Assembly: GCA_022036555.1 (NCBI GenBank)
Contig: CM039126.1
Location: 29,600,025-29,664,024 of the forward strand
DNA from: Microstegium vimineum
Taxonomy: Eukaryota > Streptophyta > Magnoliopsida > Poales > Poaceae
Direction of reading: 5' to 3'
DNA length: 64,000 bases
The notes below the pieces were generated by a model that saw only the letters and a list, made by a program, of their open reading frames with translations, was not told where the DNA came from and ran no database searches. The translations under genes and the position numbers were made by a program. Each line of letters opens with the position of its first letter. Position 1 is the first letter of the stretch. Below are positions 22,462-34,539 of this stretch, piece by piece.

Positions 22462-23814
22462 CAGACGATAAACATCGTTGAGAGGTCCCGTATCCAGGAT
22501 ACGTACAATTCCGAAGCCAGCGACAACCCCACCGCAAAGAAGCAGAAGGAAGCAGAACAAGCAGCGACCACCGCCGACCCCCTCTGCGAGCAAGCATAGA
22601 AGACCGTCTCTCCTGGGCGACGCGAGACGATGCCCTAGCATAAACATAGTCCAATAAAAGCTTGTAATGTATACTCTTCCAATAATGAATAAAGGCTTCT
22701 CGTTTCGCATATACCGCCAACCGGTAAGAGAAGGAGACGCGACCCTTCCCGTCCCGCCAACCGCCGGAGTTGTCCTTTATACCGAGCGGCGCGGCGCTTC
22801 GCCTTCTAGGGTTTTTGGGAAACCGCAACGACCGAATACGGAACCGCCACGCCGCCCACTCCTTGCGCCTCAAACACGGGCCGCCAAATGGGCGGTTAAT
22901 TTTGCCCATTTACTTCCTTTCTGTTCTCCCTTACATATTTACTTCTAGATAATTCCTTCAATTTATGGCTAATGATTTTTTTTGAATATCACCAACACTA
23001 TAGTCCCGGGGACTGGAGTCGCAACTTTGTTATAATCTATTTTGTGCAGCTACAGTAACATGGCTACAGTAGCATGGTCGGCAAGACCCATAAAGCTTGC
23101 GATATAACCAAACTCGGGGACTCCGTCAACAGCAACCATGACTCGGCTGCCTAGCTGCATCCTCGACCAGGCTCGTGGACTTGGCCGAAAGTCATACCGA
23201 GCAAGGCTCGGGGACTGCGGCCACGACACTGAAGGACAACACCCGGGGACTGACGCCCGGGGACTGCGAATCAAGCAACATGACCCCGATGCAAGAACCT
23301 CCTAAGCTCCTTACATCAAGCTCGGGGACTACGGGTATTCGTAGTCATTTCTTATTAAACTCATATTTTAGTATTTCAATTTTTAAATATATGATCCTGA
23401 TACAAGAAGCCTCCAGTTTCTTACATCAGGCTCGGGGACTACGGGTATTCGCAGTCGTTTTACCAAACTCATGCTTCAATTTACATACTCTATGCATCTT
23501 TTTATAAAGCATGGCACCACGTGCATACTTCACCTGCTACCAAGCTTGGGGACTAAGTGGGTACACTTCGATTCTCTTCTCGACAAATCCCTGTTGTTTT
23601 ATTTGTTGTTTTTGTAGAGCCTAAGTGGGTACACTTCACCAGGGAAGGGCTTTTCAAAAGTTTTTCTTCTTCAGCACGTCACATCCTCCCAACGAGCAGC
23701 CGTAGCTCCCGACGCTCTCGACCAGCCCGACCTGATCGGGAGGCTTCTCCGATCAGCGCCTCAGTCAGGCAGCCTGGTCGGGGCTTCATGACGACCACGA
23801 CGCATGATGGCGAC
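22462..23814 (+). other. Element A 3' noncoding region with PPT-like array
   Basis: No credible gene. After a GC-rich segment (22690-22890) the decamer Y-Y-S-GGGGACT recurs at 23005, 23113, 23207, 23242, 23256, 23321, 23431 and 23545. It recurs once more as the true PPT at 27557-27566. Two of the copies sit in a degenerate direct repeat of about 60 bp (from about 23289 and 23397), and GTGGGTACACTTC is repeated at about 23557 and 23625. Confidence 0.75.
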
Positions 23815-26800
23815 TGTCACACCCCAAAATTTATATTTTGGGTTGTGAATAGAAAACACTAAATAAAACAAAAGGATTTGTGATTTTTTAAAATTTATAA
23901 GATTTAATTAGGCTTTTAGTAAATAAAAATGTGCAAAATGTGAATTTCAAAATTGTTTTAAATATAATATGAAAGGGGTGTTGCATTCTTGCCTTTGCAT
24001 TTAATTTTATTGAGTGAAAAATAATTTGATAAACTCGGTTTAGGTCCGAATCGGTTTTTGATCTATTTATAAAATAAATAAAGTTTTAAAAGTTTATCTT
24101 CAAACAAATTCAAAGTTTAGTTTCAAAACTAAGAAAATGATTTATAAAGTGGTTCAAAGTTTACTTGGTTTCAAAAAGGATTTGATTTTGGTTTCAAATG
24201 AGTTTCCAAAACAAAAAGAAAAGAAAAGGCTTTTTCTTTACTCTCTCCCTTCCTCCCTCCTTTCTGGCCCAACCGAGGGAACCGGCCCAAGCCTTCCCCT
24301 CTCCCCTCCCGCAACTCCACCTCTCCCCTCGGCCCAGCATCTCGGCCCGAGGCCAAGCCCCACGCGGGAATTCCCTCCCCGCAGCTCTCCCTCGCACTCA
24401 CTGCCACGCGGGCCTAGGATGTCAGCGCCGGATCAAGCCTTTGCACTCTCTCGCTCTCTCACTGCCTCTCATCCCCACCTGTCACCCCCTTACTCTCTTC
24501 TTCCTCGGCATGAGAAGATGCCGACAACATTACTCCTCCCCCTTCACTCCTCTGCCTTTGATGGCACTTGAAACCGGCCTTCAAGGACGCCATCAAGCCT
24601 CCTTGATGCTCTGGTCGGGAACATGCCCGCGTCAACCGCCCTCTCGCCCTATAAAATCCCCCGCGAGCTCTCCTCCTCACCCCTATTCGCTCTCTACCTA
24701 CCCGCATCCTCTGCCGCTACGGTTCTCGTCGTCCCAGAGCTCTCTCACCGTCGTCGTGACCTCCCGGAGCTTCGCCCCGATGACCCGAACCTGTAGCGCT
24801 CCTCGTTGAACGCCTTCGCCCCGTCGTTCGCGATACCGACGCGAACCAGCGGCTTCCTCTTCGCAGTCTGCCACCGCACGCCGTCAGAGCCCGTGGAAGC
24901 ACGTCGGGCCCCGTGAACCCCTCCAATGCCTCCGCGGTGACTCCCTCTCCCTCCCTACGCCCTTACTTCGGTCAATTAGGCACCGTAGTCACGTTCCCAT
25001 GGCACACCGAGGCCACCGTCAATGGTGCCACCATGGACACACCATCTCGGCTGCCCAGAGGCTCACCCGAACCTACCCACGCACTAGCACGAGCTCGAGG
25101 AGCACTCTGGTGCGCTCGGTTGAACCCGAGGTGGTCGGGAATGCCTCCCTCGTGTTCGCCGGCGAGCTCGGCTCTCTGCCGACCATGGCGCCACCGTGCG
25201 CAGCGCCGCCCCGGTGACCCAGACCACCCCAACCCTCCCTGGCCATCCGATCCTTTATCAACAGCCAGGATCAGAACCCCCATCGAACCGGTATAGACCG
25301 CGCCGTGGACTCGATCTACCGAGCCGACACACACGGGTCCACACCCACGCGGTGGACCGTGCCACTCGCGTAGCGCCACGCGGCACCCAGTCAGCACCAC
25401 GTCAGCCCTGCGTCAGCAGTGACATCAGTACCACTGCCACAACCCTGCTCTTTTGCGATCTAGCCCCTGTCTTTTTCAATAATAAACCTGCAGTCCAATC
25501 TGGTTCAAAATGATTCTTTTTAGGTCCTGTTTTCTTCTAATCTTGCCCTGACCTTTTGGATAATAGTACCCGCACTCCGGAGCGCTTTTCTTTTTCTGTT
25601 TTATTTATTTAAAATCTGAAAATGAGTTTCTTTTATTCACAAATTTTCCCCTAAACTTCAAATGCCCATATCTTCTTTGCTTTAACTCCGTTTTGATCCA
25701 AACAAATTGCGTTAGATTCGTAAAATCATAATCTAAAGTTTAGGATCCTTTAATTCTATGTTAATAGCTCTGTAATTTCATGATAAATCCCTAACTTTAT
25801 TAAATACTATGCAATTTACTTTATAAATAAAATGTGAGTAGTTGAACTTTAGTTTTCAAATAGAAATATAAGTTTGACTTAATCCAACTTAGGTATTTCT
25901 CTGAAGTACCTTGACCACCCTTTTTCATAGCTAAAAATAATAAAGCCCTAGGTTCTCTTTTTAAAAGCTAATCTACCGTTAGTTGTATCTTGCAAACCGT
26001 AGCTCCGTTTAGTGTGTTCTTTGCGACTTCGAGATCGTAGCAACACGTAGCTTCTATTTAAATTCTTTTCATTGATTGGTGTAATGTTCTAATTATATAT
26101 ATGTTTGTATGCTATGTATGTTTGATTAGGTGTTTGAGTGGTGTTGTAATCTTGTCCAATCAGTGAGTGTTACGATGGTGATCAAGAAGAAGTTGATCTT
26201 GAGAATCAATTGAAGAAGGATTTGAGTTTAAGGCAAGTATAGCATGCGATCTTCCTTGTCCTATTCACCTTAAATACTTAATTCATATGCATGTGTCTAC
26301 CTTGTTACCCCTAAGGACTACCTAGAATTGATATCTTGTACCTTGTCACCTTTTGGGTTGCATATGGGTAGCTTGTGCTAGTGCTCATAAAGAATAACCA
26401 TGATCGTGAAACTTTATTAATGATATATGCAATGATGATAAAATATGACTTTTTAGCAACGTGGACTATAGGTGGAACATCAGGAACTCACACCTGTGTT
26501 CTCACTCATAGGGATATCTCAGTAATCCGATAACCCGAGAAAACAGTGCTACCATAAGCCAATGGGCTATGGCTTGACTCAGTATTAGGCTTCTACTAGT
26601 TTGCGGCAGCTTACCCGAAAGGGCGCAGGAGGGGCTATGGGGATATGGGACTTGCTCTGCCGTGGAGGTGCATAGTTTTTGGGATGTGACCTCCGAGAGG
26701 GGAGTTGCTATATCACAATGAGGAAACTTGTAGCGGGTTGCTACCTATTAGTGGAACCTATGAAAGGTCTCGTAGTGAACCCTGCTGACCTTCCTTGGAA

Positions 26801-27497
26801 GAGGGTTAAGAGGCTCGCGATCTCGGACGAAAGGGCAATTCACGACTTGTGGGTAAAGATGTACGACCTCTGCAGAGTGTAAAACTGTCATGATAGCCGT
26901 GCTCATGGTTAAGAGCAACTTGGGCTCATTACTATGTGATGTTCATATGGCATAGTTCATCAGCTGTTATTAATCATGTGTTATTGTCATTTGTTCATAT
27001 AAGATTTATATCTTGTTCACTTGATCATGTGGTTATTGGGCTTATGATGAACTTGATGCTACTCAATTGCTAAAATTATGACTTACTAAAAGCTAATGCA
27101 GTTAAACCAGTGTCTATCCTTTTTGAGCCTCATGAACCCCATAGTTATACTTGCTGAGCATGGTGAGCTGACGCTTGTTGTCATCACCTTTATATGAAAA
27201 TCCCGAATGGGTACCAGATGATGATTCAAGTGAGGAGTTTCTTCTGGAGTTCTAAGAGTACTAGGCGAGTGTACCCCCAGTTAACTGTCCCTGTGGAGTA
27301 TGGAGACCCGAAGACTAGAGATATAGAATAGCTTCCGCGATGCTTTGTTATAGATGTAAGTCCTGTTGTATCTATGTTTCGATATATAATAAAGCATTGT
27401 CTTTTATAATCTCCATATTTGTATATATGTGTTGTGTGGACATCCTGGGCACACATATACATGGTATTCGGTATTCTTTGGAAAACCGGGTGCTACA
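23815..27497 (+). repeat. Element D: Tekay/Del-like solo LTR
   Basis: Starts TGTCACACCCC, ends GGGTGCTACA, 3683 bp, flanked on both sides by GCGAC (23810-23814 and 27498-27502). There is no internal region, so it arose by recombination between the two LTRs of a full element. It aligns end to end with the LTRs of J (57302-60478 and 60842-63825). A GC-rich middle precedes the promoter, and the downstream half is AT-rich. It carries a 67-codon ORF at 26679-26882 that recurs in both J LTRs, here shortened upstream by a TAG near 26671. The Pro-rich ORFs at 24137-24809 are artefacts of base composition. Confidence 0.95.
24650..24656 (+). promoter_or_regulatory. TATA box, solo LTR D
   Basis: TATAAAA in CGCCCTATAAAATCCC. 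The equivalent boxes in J are at 57962-57968 and 61785-61791. Confidence 0.65.
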
Positions 27498-27556
27498 GCG
27501 ACCAGCTGAACGCCTTCAAGGACAACGCTACGGGCTCGCCGGAAGAATATAACGTG

Positions 27557-27566
27557 CTCGGGGACT
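27557..27566 (+). other. Polypurine tract of element A
   Basis: CTCGGGGACT ends exactly one base before TGTTGGGGAT, the start of A's 3' LTR. Eight relatives of this decamer lie upstream. Confidence 0.75.
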
Positions 27567-27620
27567 TGTTGGGGATATTACCTCAGCATATCCCCAGGGA
27601 CCTTATGGGCTTACCAACCA
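27567..27620 (+). repeat. Element A 3' LTR, left part
   Basis: 54 bp matching 9165-9217. Its last three bases, CCA, are the target duplication of the CACTA transposon that follows; the LTR resumes at 35078. Confidence 0.9.
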
Positions 27621-28320
27621 CACTACAAGAAAAAGCGGTTGTAGTGACGCTTTATTTATATGTTAGACACATTTTATTTTATCTCAAAAAGATTGTAGGC
27701 ACGTTTTTATAAAGCGTGTTTGAAGCGTCTTTGCATGGACCGTGTCAGGACTTGAAGAGACGAGTTATGTAAGCGTGTCAAGGTCATAAAGAGACGTATT
27801 GAAGAGACATCAGTTGTATGCCTACTAATATTGATACAATTTTATAGATACATTTATATAATGTGTCTACTTTTGTAGTTACGTTATATAGCCGTGCTTC
27901 TTATGTGCTAAGAAACGTTGAGACATTCTCATACATACATTCATATAATGTGTGTACTAATATAGTGACGTTGTGTAACGATGTTGTATTGTGTGTTAAA
28001 AAGTGTAGAGACGTTCTCATAGATACATTTATATTATGTGTGTACTAATGTTGTCACGTTTTATAATGATGGTCAAATTGTGTATCAAGAAGTATAGAGA
28101 CGTTTGAGTAGATACATTATATTGCGTGTCTAACAATAAAGATACATTGTCTAGTAACATCATTTTGTGTCTCAAAAAGATATAGAGATGATTTTACACA
28201 CATTTGTATTTTGTGTCTACTAATATGGAAACGTTATCTAGTAACATTTTAAAACGTCATCTAAAAAACATTATTTTGCATCTATATAATATGTCTATTT
28301 ACATAGGCATATTTATATTT
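27621..28320. repeat. CACTA left subterminal repeat region
   Basis: AT-rich with repeated AGAGACG-type motifs (about 27755, 27788, 28005, 28095) and recurrent ATACATT...TGTGTCTACTAATAT stretches. In En/Spm elements, subterminal motif clusters bind the accessory TNPA protein; the same role here is inferred. Confidence 0.65.
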
Positions 28321-28829
28321 ATGCATTCTTACTAGAAATAAAGAGACTTCTACAAAATTGTATACAAATGAATTGGAATGATTAGATAATGAGAAAGTGA
28401 ATCATGAAGGCATTGCATTGAAAATCCACTGTCTTTACAAAAGAAGATAATGATTAATAACTCATTAAAGTGCACTCTCAAAGAAAAATAAACCATAACC
28501 ATAAAGAAGCATAGGAAAAGTGGCAATATCACACAAATATTTATATTTTTTGCTAACATCTAAACTCTATCTTGTTCACTCCGAAACTTGAAGCTTGTCT
28601 TTCCATCCACATCAAGTTACACATTTCCATCAAGCTACAAAATAAGAGGAGACTGAGTTGACAGACATGAATTCTAATCAAACCAATATAGCAAGAATGA
28701 AAGATACCAAGGTCGTACCGACTTGAGTTGAACTCTTAGGTTTTTTAACATACAATGAGACATGTGATTAGAGGGATATTTAGTATATTTTTTGGAAATT
28801 ACAAAAGTATAAATACTTTGTTAATATGA

Positions 28830-29048
28830 GAGAGAACTTACATGCGAACAAGGCCAAGCAACAAGAAAGCCAATAGCATCTCTCATAGTTTTGACAGAAT
28901 AGAGTGGTCTAGGTAACATCTCATCTCCTTTGTTTCCACTGCCATTATTTTCAATGGCCTCAACATAAACCCCAACAAATTCTTTTCCATGTACAGTGCC
29001 ACCAATGCTTTTAGTGTTGTCAGTAGTCACTAACTTTCCTTTGGCCAC
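28830..29048 (-). pseudogene. CACTA transposase C-terminal region (DUF8039-like)
   Basis: Minus-strand ORF with TVHGKEFVGVYVEAI, then MLPRPLYSVKTMRDAIGFLVAWPCSHV. The final pattern, a Pro-rich loop followed by DAIG...AWP and a hydrophobic end, resembles the C-terminal domain often fused to TNP2 proteins in grass CACTA elements. It is the last coding block of the gene and is separated from the DUF4216-like block by about 210 bp of probable intron. Confidence 0.5.
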
Positions 29049-29261
29049 GACTTTAAAATGGTTTCTTAGTGAAATAAGATAGACATCCAGTGGGCTCTAT
29101 CATTTTGTAAAACACAAATTCATGATCATCAAACTTGTAATTCATTTATCTTCAAACAAGGAAAACAAGCACATACCGATTCTAAGGGAGTTCAATTAGT
29201 GGAGTTCAATTGTCCACTGTACTCTCAAAAGAAGCTTGATAGTACCTGAAAGCCAGTTAGT

Positions 29262-29768
29262 CTAATTTGCTTCATTTGCTGGTAGTTCATGATCACCCAT
29301 GTCAAAAGTATCTTGTGGCTTGACTCTTACCACAACATTCCATCCTTCAGCTTTTGGGTCTTCAACATAAAACACTTGCTCCACTTGTGAAGAAAAGACA
29401 AAGGGATCATGCTCCATTTTTTCCCCAGTGTGTATTTTCCGAGAAAAATTCACATGTGTTAATCCAAACTCATCTTTTCGTAAACCAGCATGATGATGGA
29501 CATCATACCAATCACATTTGAAAAGAACTACCTTGTAGTCAGTGTATGCTAGTTCTATTGTATCAGATAATCTGCCATAATAATGAACCCCATCTTCTGC
29601 AATGTTCACTACACCACTGTTTTGTGTTGATCTTGCAGCCTCACGACTCATTGTGCGGAACCTAAAACCATTAATAATATAGCCACTATATCTCACACCG
29701 TGTCTGCTCGGTTTTGCAGCCAAAGCTCGGACCTTTTTAGTGATTCCTAGTCCATCACCTAGGATAAC
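29262..29768 (-). pseudogene. CACTA transposase, DUF4216-like domain
   Basis: Minus-strand block starting GDGLGITKKVRALAAKPSR, then GYIINGFRFRT, VHYYGRLSDTIEL, VVLFKCDWYDVHHHAG and EQVFYVEDPKAEGWNVVVRVKP. This order is characteristic of the DUF4216 domain that follows the transposase in TNP2-type CACTA proteins. An intron with GT-AG ends fits at 29769-29839 (71 bp). The block itself is open, ending at a stop at 29262. Confidence 0.75.
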
Positions 29769-29839
29769 CTGCGTTGAAGAAACTTATTAGATCAATTAAT
29801 TCTTTTATGTCCTAATAATAAAATTTAGTTGTACTATAC

Positions 29840-30340
29840 CTTTTGTTCCAACCAGTCAGGAAAGTGTTGGTCTATCAACTTCTCAATGGCAGCCAGAGTC
29901 AAAGTAGTTGAAGGACACAATTTTTCGTTCTCCTCATCCACAAATTCTCTACAACAATGGGGTTATTCATTATACAGTGTCATGGATTCAACTTACTAAA
30001 ATTTAAAAATCAAAGCAGGAGGAACTATATTACACACTTGCAGAATTCTTCAAGTTCATCACAGTGCTGCAGCATGTATCGATGTGCCTGAACAACAAGC
30101 CGACTATCAGATTAGCTTACAGTAGTAGCCTTTCCAATTGGTTCTCCAGCACTCTCAAACAAGTACATGTCTTTCATATTGTCTAAAGGTTCAGGGTTTC
30201 TGGCTGGTCTGGTAAAACGAGTATTTCCATCAAGGAATCTGGAACAAAAGGTCATGCACTCTTCCATGCAATGTGCTTCAGCAATCGAACCTTCTGGGTG
30301 AGCTCTATTCTTCACAAGTGCTTTAAGCCGAACAAAAAAT
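29840..30340 (-). pseudogene. CACTA transposase, DUF4218 C-terminal part and linker
   Basis: Minus strand: FFVRLKALVKNRAHPEGSIA then EAHCMEECMTFCSRFLDG, the conserved end of DUF4218, and NPEPLDNMKDMYLFES. A frameshift near 30115 passes to VVQAHRYMLQHCDELEEFC, and a further piece (about 29840-29950) has TLAAIEKLIDQHFPDWFEQK. The upstream intron 30341-30412 is 72 bp with GT-AG ends and joins MYPMER of the main exon to FFVRLK. Confidence 0.7.
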
Positions 30341-30412
30341 CTAAATGAAATCATGAACACATATTAGTCAAACGAATTAAAGACAATAACATTGCAATAT
30401 GTCATTATATAC

Positions 30413-32386
30413 CTCTCCATGGGGTACATCCATCGGTAGTGAACGGGGTCACCAAGTCTAACTTCTTCTACCAAGTGCACCATCAAGTGCACTATCACAG
30501 TAAAAAATGATGGTAGGAAAATTCTCTCCATATTACATAGTGTTAACACAATACTCTCTTGAAGGTTTTGTAGCTCATCAACATCTATCACCTTGGAGCA
30601 TAACTTCTTAAAGAAATTCGATATTCCAATAACTATTTCCATGACATGTTTGCTGGGGTAACAGGATTGGAGTGCCACTGGAAGGATGTCATGAAGTAAA
30701 ACATGATTGTCGTGACTTTTTAGTCCACTCAATGTACAATCTTTCCTGTTCACACACCTAGAAATGTTTGATGCATAGCCATCAGGTGTTCTCAGGTTTT
30801 GGATTACTGAACAGAGAACCTCCTTTTTTTTCTGTAGACATGGTAAAAGGTGCATAGGCACAATTTGCTTTCCTTCATTATCTACCACAGGATGAAGATT
30901 GTGTCGAATTCCAAGTTCCACTAAATCTAGTCGTGCTTTAAGACCATCCTTTGTTTTAGAAGGAATATCCAATAAAGTTCCAATTAAGTTTTCACATAGA
31001 TTTTTCTCTAAGTGCATCACATCTAGATTGTGTCTTAGTTTGTTCTTTTCCCAATATGGTAACTCAAAGAATATTGACCGCTTTTTCAACCAATCTTCAA
31101 GCTTCTTCTCCTTCTTGCCACTCTTCCCATCTTTCTGTTTCTTTTGTCCTCCTCTTTTACGCTTGGATTTCTTATGGATTTCATCTTGCTTTCCTTTCTT
31201 TTTTCTTTTGTTATTGTCCTTTGTATTCTTTGTTGGTTGGTCCTTTTTCCCTAAAACAAAAACTCTTCCTTCTAACATTCTCAAGATAGAAGTACCACTC
31301 ATTGTTTCAGGAGCAAGTCCAACCTCTGTCGTGCCATCAAACTGGTTCTTTTGCCTTCGATATATGTGGTTTTGTGGGAGCCATCTACGATGTCCCATGT
31401 AGCACATCTTTTTACCATTCTTCAGGTGAAATGATTTTGTAGCCGCACCACATGATGGGCATGCATATGTACCACCTGTGCTCCAGCCATACAGGTAAGC
31501 TAATGCAGGAAAATCATTTATAGTCCCCAATAGTGCAGCTCGAAGAGGAAATTTCTTTTGAGAAGAGGCATCAAATGTTCGCACTCCTTTCCACAATTCT
31601 AAGAGCTCATCGATCAAGGGCTGCAAGTATATATCAATATTATTACCTGGAGAATCAGGTCCAGGAATGATCATTGACAATAGTAAAGATGTTTGCTTCA
31701 TGCAGATCCAAGGTGGCAAGTTGTAAGGAACCAACATTACAGGCCATGTACTGTGCTTTGAACTCATATTCCGAAAAGGGTTAAATCCATCACTTGCAAG
31801 ACCAAGGCGTACATTACGAGCATCTGTTGCAAAACCAGGATATCTATGATTAAAATCTTCCCAAGCTTCACCATCTGCTGGATGTCGCAGTTTTCCATCT
31901 TTTGTGCGTCCATCATCATGCCATCGCATGTCTTCTGAAGTTTTGGTAGTTGAAAATAACCTTTGCATCCGTGGTATCAATGGAAAATAACGCAACACTT
32001 TTGTTGGTTTCTTTTTCTTCTTAGGTCTAACTGTAGAACCAATCTTCTTTGCATCTTTCCAACGAGAGCTCTGGCAAACATCACAAAAATCTTTCTTAGC
32101 TGCATCTCCTCGGAAAAAGCATGCAATCTTTGGGGCAAGCATGTATTTTCTCATAGTCAATGCCTAAAGCACGGATGATTCTTTTCACTTGATAATATGT
32201 CTTAGGTAGGTCTGCCTCAGGAGGATATGAATCAGATAGCAGACCCAGTAGGTTTGTAAATGATTCTTGTGTCCAGCCATTTAAGCACTTGAAGTGATAT
32301 AAGTTGACCAAAAATGGCAACTTAGAAAATTTACACCCAGGAAATAAGCTTGTGTGTGCATCCTTCAAGTATCTTTCATACAGATT
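30413..32386 (-). pseudogene. CACTA transposase core (TNP2 / Transposase_21)
   Basis: The main exon of the transposase. From 32386 it reads DAHTSLFPGCKFSKLPFLV and HACPKDCMLF; a frameshift near 32105 passes to FFRGDAAKKDFCDVCQSSRW. The catalytic core follows: DGFNPFRNMSSKHSTWPVML, then GPDSPGNNIDIYLQPLIDEL and FPALAYLYGWSTGGTYACPSC, all hallmarks of TNP2. A Lys-rich insert lies near 31100-31240. It continues LDVMHLEKNLCENLIG and DCTLSGLKSHDNHVLLHDIL, with the DUF4218 start at about 30560. A TAG at 32387-32389 cuts it from the N-terminal part. The enzyme would excise and insert the element; this copy cannot encode it intact. Confidence 0.9.
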
Positions 32387-32389
32387 CTA

Positions 32390-32769
32390 TTCACTCCCCT
32401 TAGCATTGTCATCTGCAGGATGCTCATCCTCAGTTACAGTTTGTTCCATATCTGCAAATCCTGATTCAACATCATCTTCTACACCTTCAGACATACTTGG
32501 CAGTGACTCAAACATTTCAGCCCTACAAAAGGCAGCTTGAAGTAGTTCTTGCATCCCATGTTGTACTGCAGCAGCCCTTGGGACACCAGAAGTAGGCAAA
32601 TTTGTAGTGTTATTTGGAACGTCAACAAATGCAATTGGTGGACTGTCATACATTTCTCCATGATGAACCATGTCATATAACCTTGAATAATACCATCACA
32701 TCTCAAATGTGTTTTGACTTCATCATGACTTTGGTTTAATCTGTTTTTGCATTTTTTTTGCAAGGACAA
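32390..32769 (-). pseudogene. CACTA transposase N-terminal part, second exon
   Basis: Reads CKNRLNQSHDEVKTHLRCDG then GYMTW; after a one-base shift near 32670 it continues VHHGEMYDSPPIAFVDVP and an acidic Ser/Glu-rich linker to the TAG at 32387. The C-x2-C, Tyr, Trp and HGE pattern is that of the transposase-associated N-terminal domain. Confidence 0.7.
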
Positions 32770-32944
32770 AGTATCTCGCTATCAAGTGGAATGTCGTGGT
32801 AAGCAAAATTCAAAAATTATTGAACACCATCTTGGTATGCAGTATCCTGTCTTGGCTTATTCATCCAACTTCGATCCATCACCCTTTTACAAGAATAAAA
32901 ATGAGATGGAATCAATTAGTGTTTTTCTTTTGCAATACATATAG

Positions 32945-33925
32945 ATATCGGAACAAATAATTGTGCTAGATCTGCACCAACAAAATCAGATCAACAATCT
33001 TTTAGGTGCATAATAAACTAGGAACTTATTCTATGCAGGCATGGTACCGGATACAATTTTATATTGAGCTGTAAGCTTGGATTGAAATTTACATTTGTTT
33101 CTAAATCAAGAACATGAAAATACAATAATTAGGTGACACCCACAGTTGGATCTGCTCCATTTTCATTCTTTCTTCAACTCATCAAACTTGGACTTTAAAA
33201 AAAAATCATATATATATATATATCTAATTTCAGCCTCGTGATTTTAGTTCACCATGAAGCCCTCTTCTAAATTCAACCAATATCCTGAGAAAACTATAGT
33301 TCCAATATATATGGCTATATGCTGCAAACTCAATTCCATAAACAAATAAATAAGCTCAGCCCAAAACATTAGTTATCTGCATATGAGCATATTAATTAAA
33401 ATCCTTCTTGCAGCCCATTGTTAGAAGCCAATTGGCATAATAAAAATATTTTATCCTTGTATCATTGAATCCCTAGTGGAATTCATATACTAAATTGCTA
33501 ACAACATAGTGCCACCTGGCCATCTCTAATTTTCTACAGTTCCAGGATTATAAAAGCTGTAGAATTGATTAACTTCACCAGTAGACTGAAGATTCATTGA
33601 CATTAGTTGCATATCCAAAAAAGAACATCTGTAGAGTACTGTTACTATCAGTCCTCCACATGAAAAAGGACATGTTTTGCAGTCTAACATTTATATTAAA
33701 TTAATCCTACTTTAGCCATGTCGTGGAAAGCTTAGAGATCAATTCTAAATTAATCGGATGTGGAGAAGAGATGCCTGATAACGAGCTTCATATTCATGAA
33801 TGTTCACATTGAAAGATCATATATAAATGCCTAATTTAATCTTAACCAAGACTCGTGTTCTGAAGTTTTGGACTGGTCTACTAGAACTGGAGAACAACAG
33901 GAAAGTGCTTGGACCTGAACGAAAC
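32945..33925 (-). other. Probable large CACTA intron
   Basis: AT-rich, about 1 kb, no coding signal; it contains a short TA repeat near 33213-33226. It separates the MDRSW exon from the next transposase exon. Confidence 0.5.
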
Positions 33926-34020
33926 TCATTAGATTTTCCCTGAACGAAACTCATAAATTCTTTGACACCATCAATGTATTCAGGGGAAAATAGTTTGCTG
34001 TTGACCCAACTTCTATCCAT
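33926..34020 (-). pseudogene. CACTA transposase first coding exon
   Basis: Starts MDRSWVNSKLFSPEYIDGV then KEFMSFVQ, the usual MDRSW start of the transposase-associated domain (PF13963-like) in plant CACTA proteins. The start codon is at 34018-34020. The exon end is approximate. Confidence 0.75.
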
Positions 34021-34539
34021 CTAATCAAGCATAGTAGATAAACCACAAGGAGAAAATTGCACTAATTCAAATGCTACATCCAATAAAATCAAAAAAGAGA
34101 GAAGAGTTGTACCTTTGTCTGTCAGCAAGAGTTCAGGTGGGGCGGATGGGGATCTCCTCAGAGAAAAGGCAGGTTGTCAAGGATTGACGATTTCAGGCGT
34201 GCCCAAGACTTTAGGAGTCCGCTCAATAGTTGGATTTGTCACCAGGTGGACGCATGGCCGCTCTCGTTGGTGAAGCAATAAAGGACAGAGATGGGATTGG
34301 AGCCTTGGAGGGCGGCGGTGATGCGAGATGACGCTGGTGTGCAGCAGTGATGCGGGAGGACGTGGCAGCAAGGAGGCGGCGTTGCTGAACGGCGCGACTG
34401 TGGTGGGCAGCGGCAACGCGCTTCCTGCCTAATCTCACCGTCGGCGGCTGGGTGTCTGAGTCCGCTCGCGGCTCGGTGTCCAACTGACTCCGTGAACGGA
34501 TTGAGGAAAGGGAAAACCTACTCGTACAGTCCTACATTC

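Noticed and set aside
24137..25400. Pro/Ser-rich ORFs in solo LTR D, and counterparts at 57581-58141 and 61222-61660 in J
   Set aside because: They span the CT-rich U3/R part of the LTR; frames are not conserved between the three copies and overlap the TATA box.
30899..31402. 167-codon plus-strand ORF rich in Phe and Ser
   Set aside because: It is the antisense shadow of the Lys-rich part of the CACTA transposase gene.
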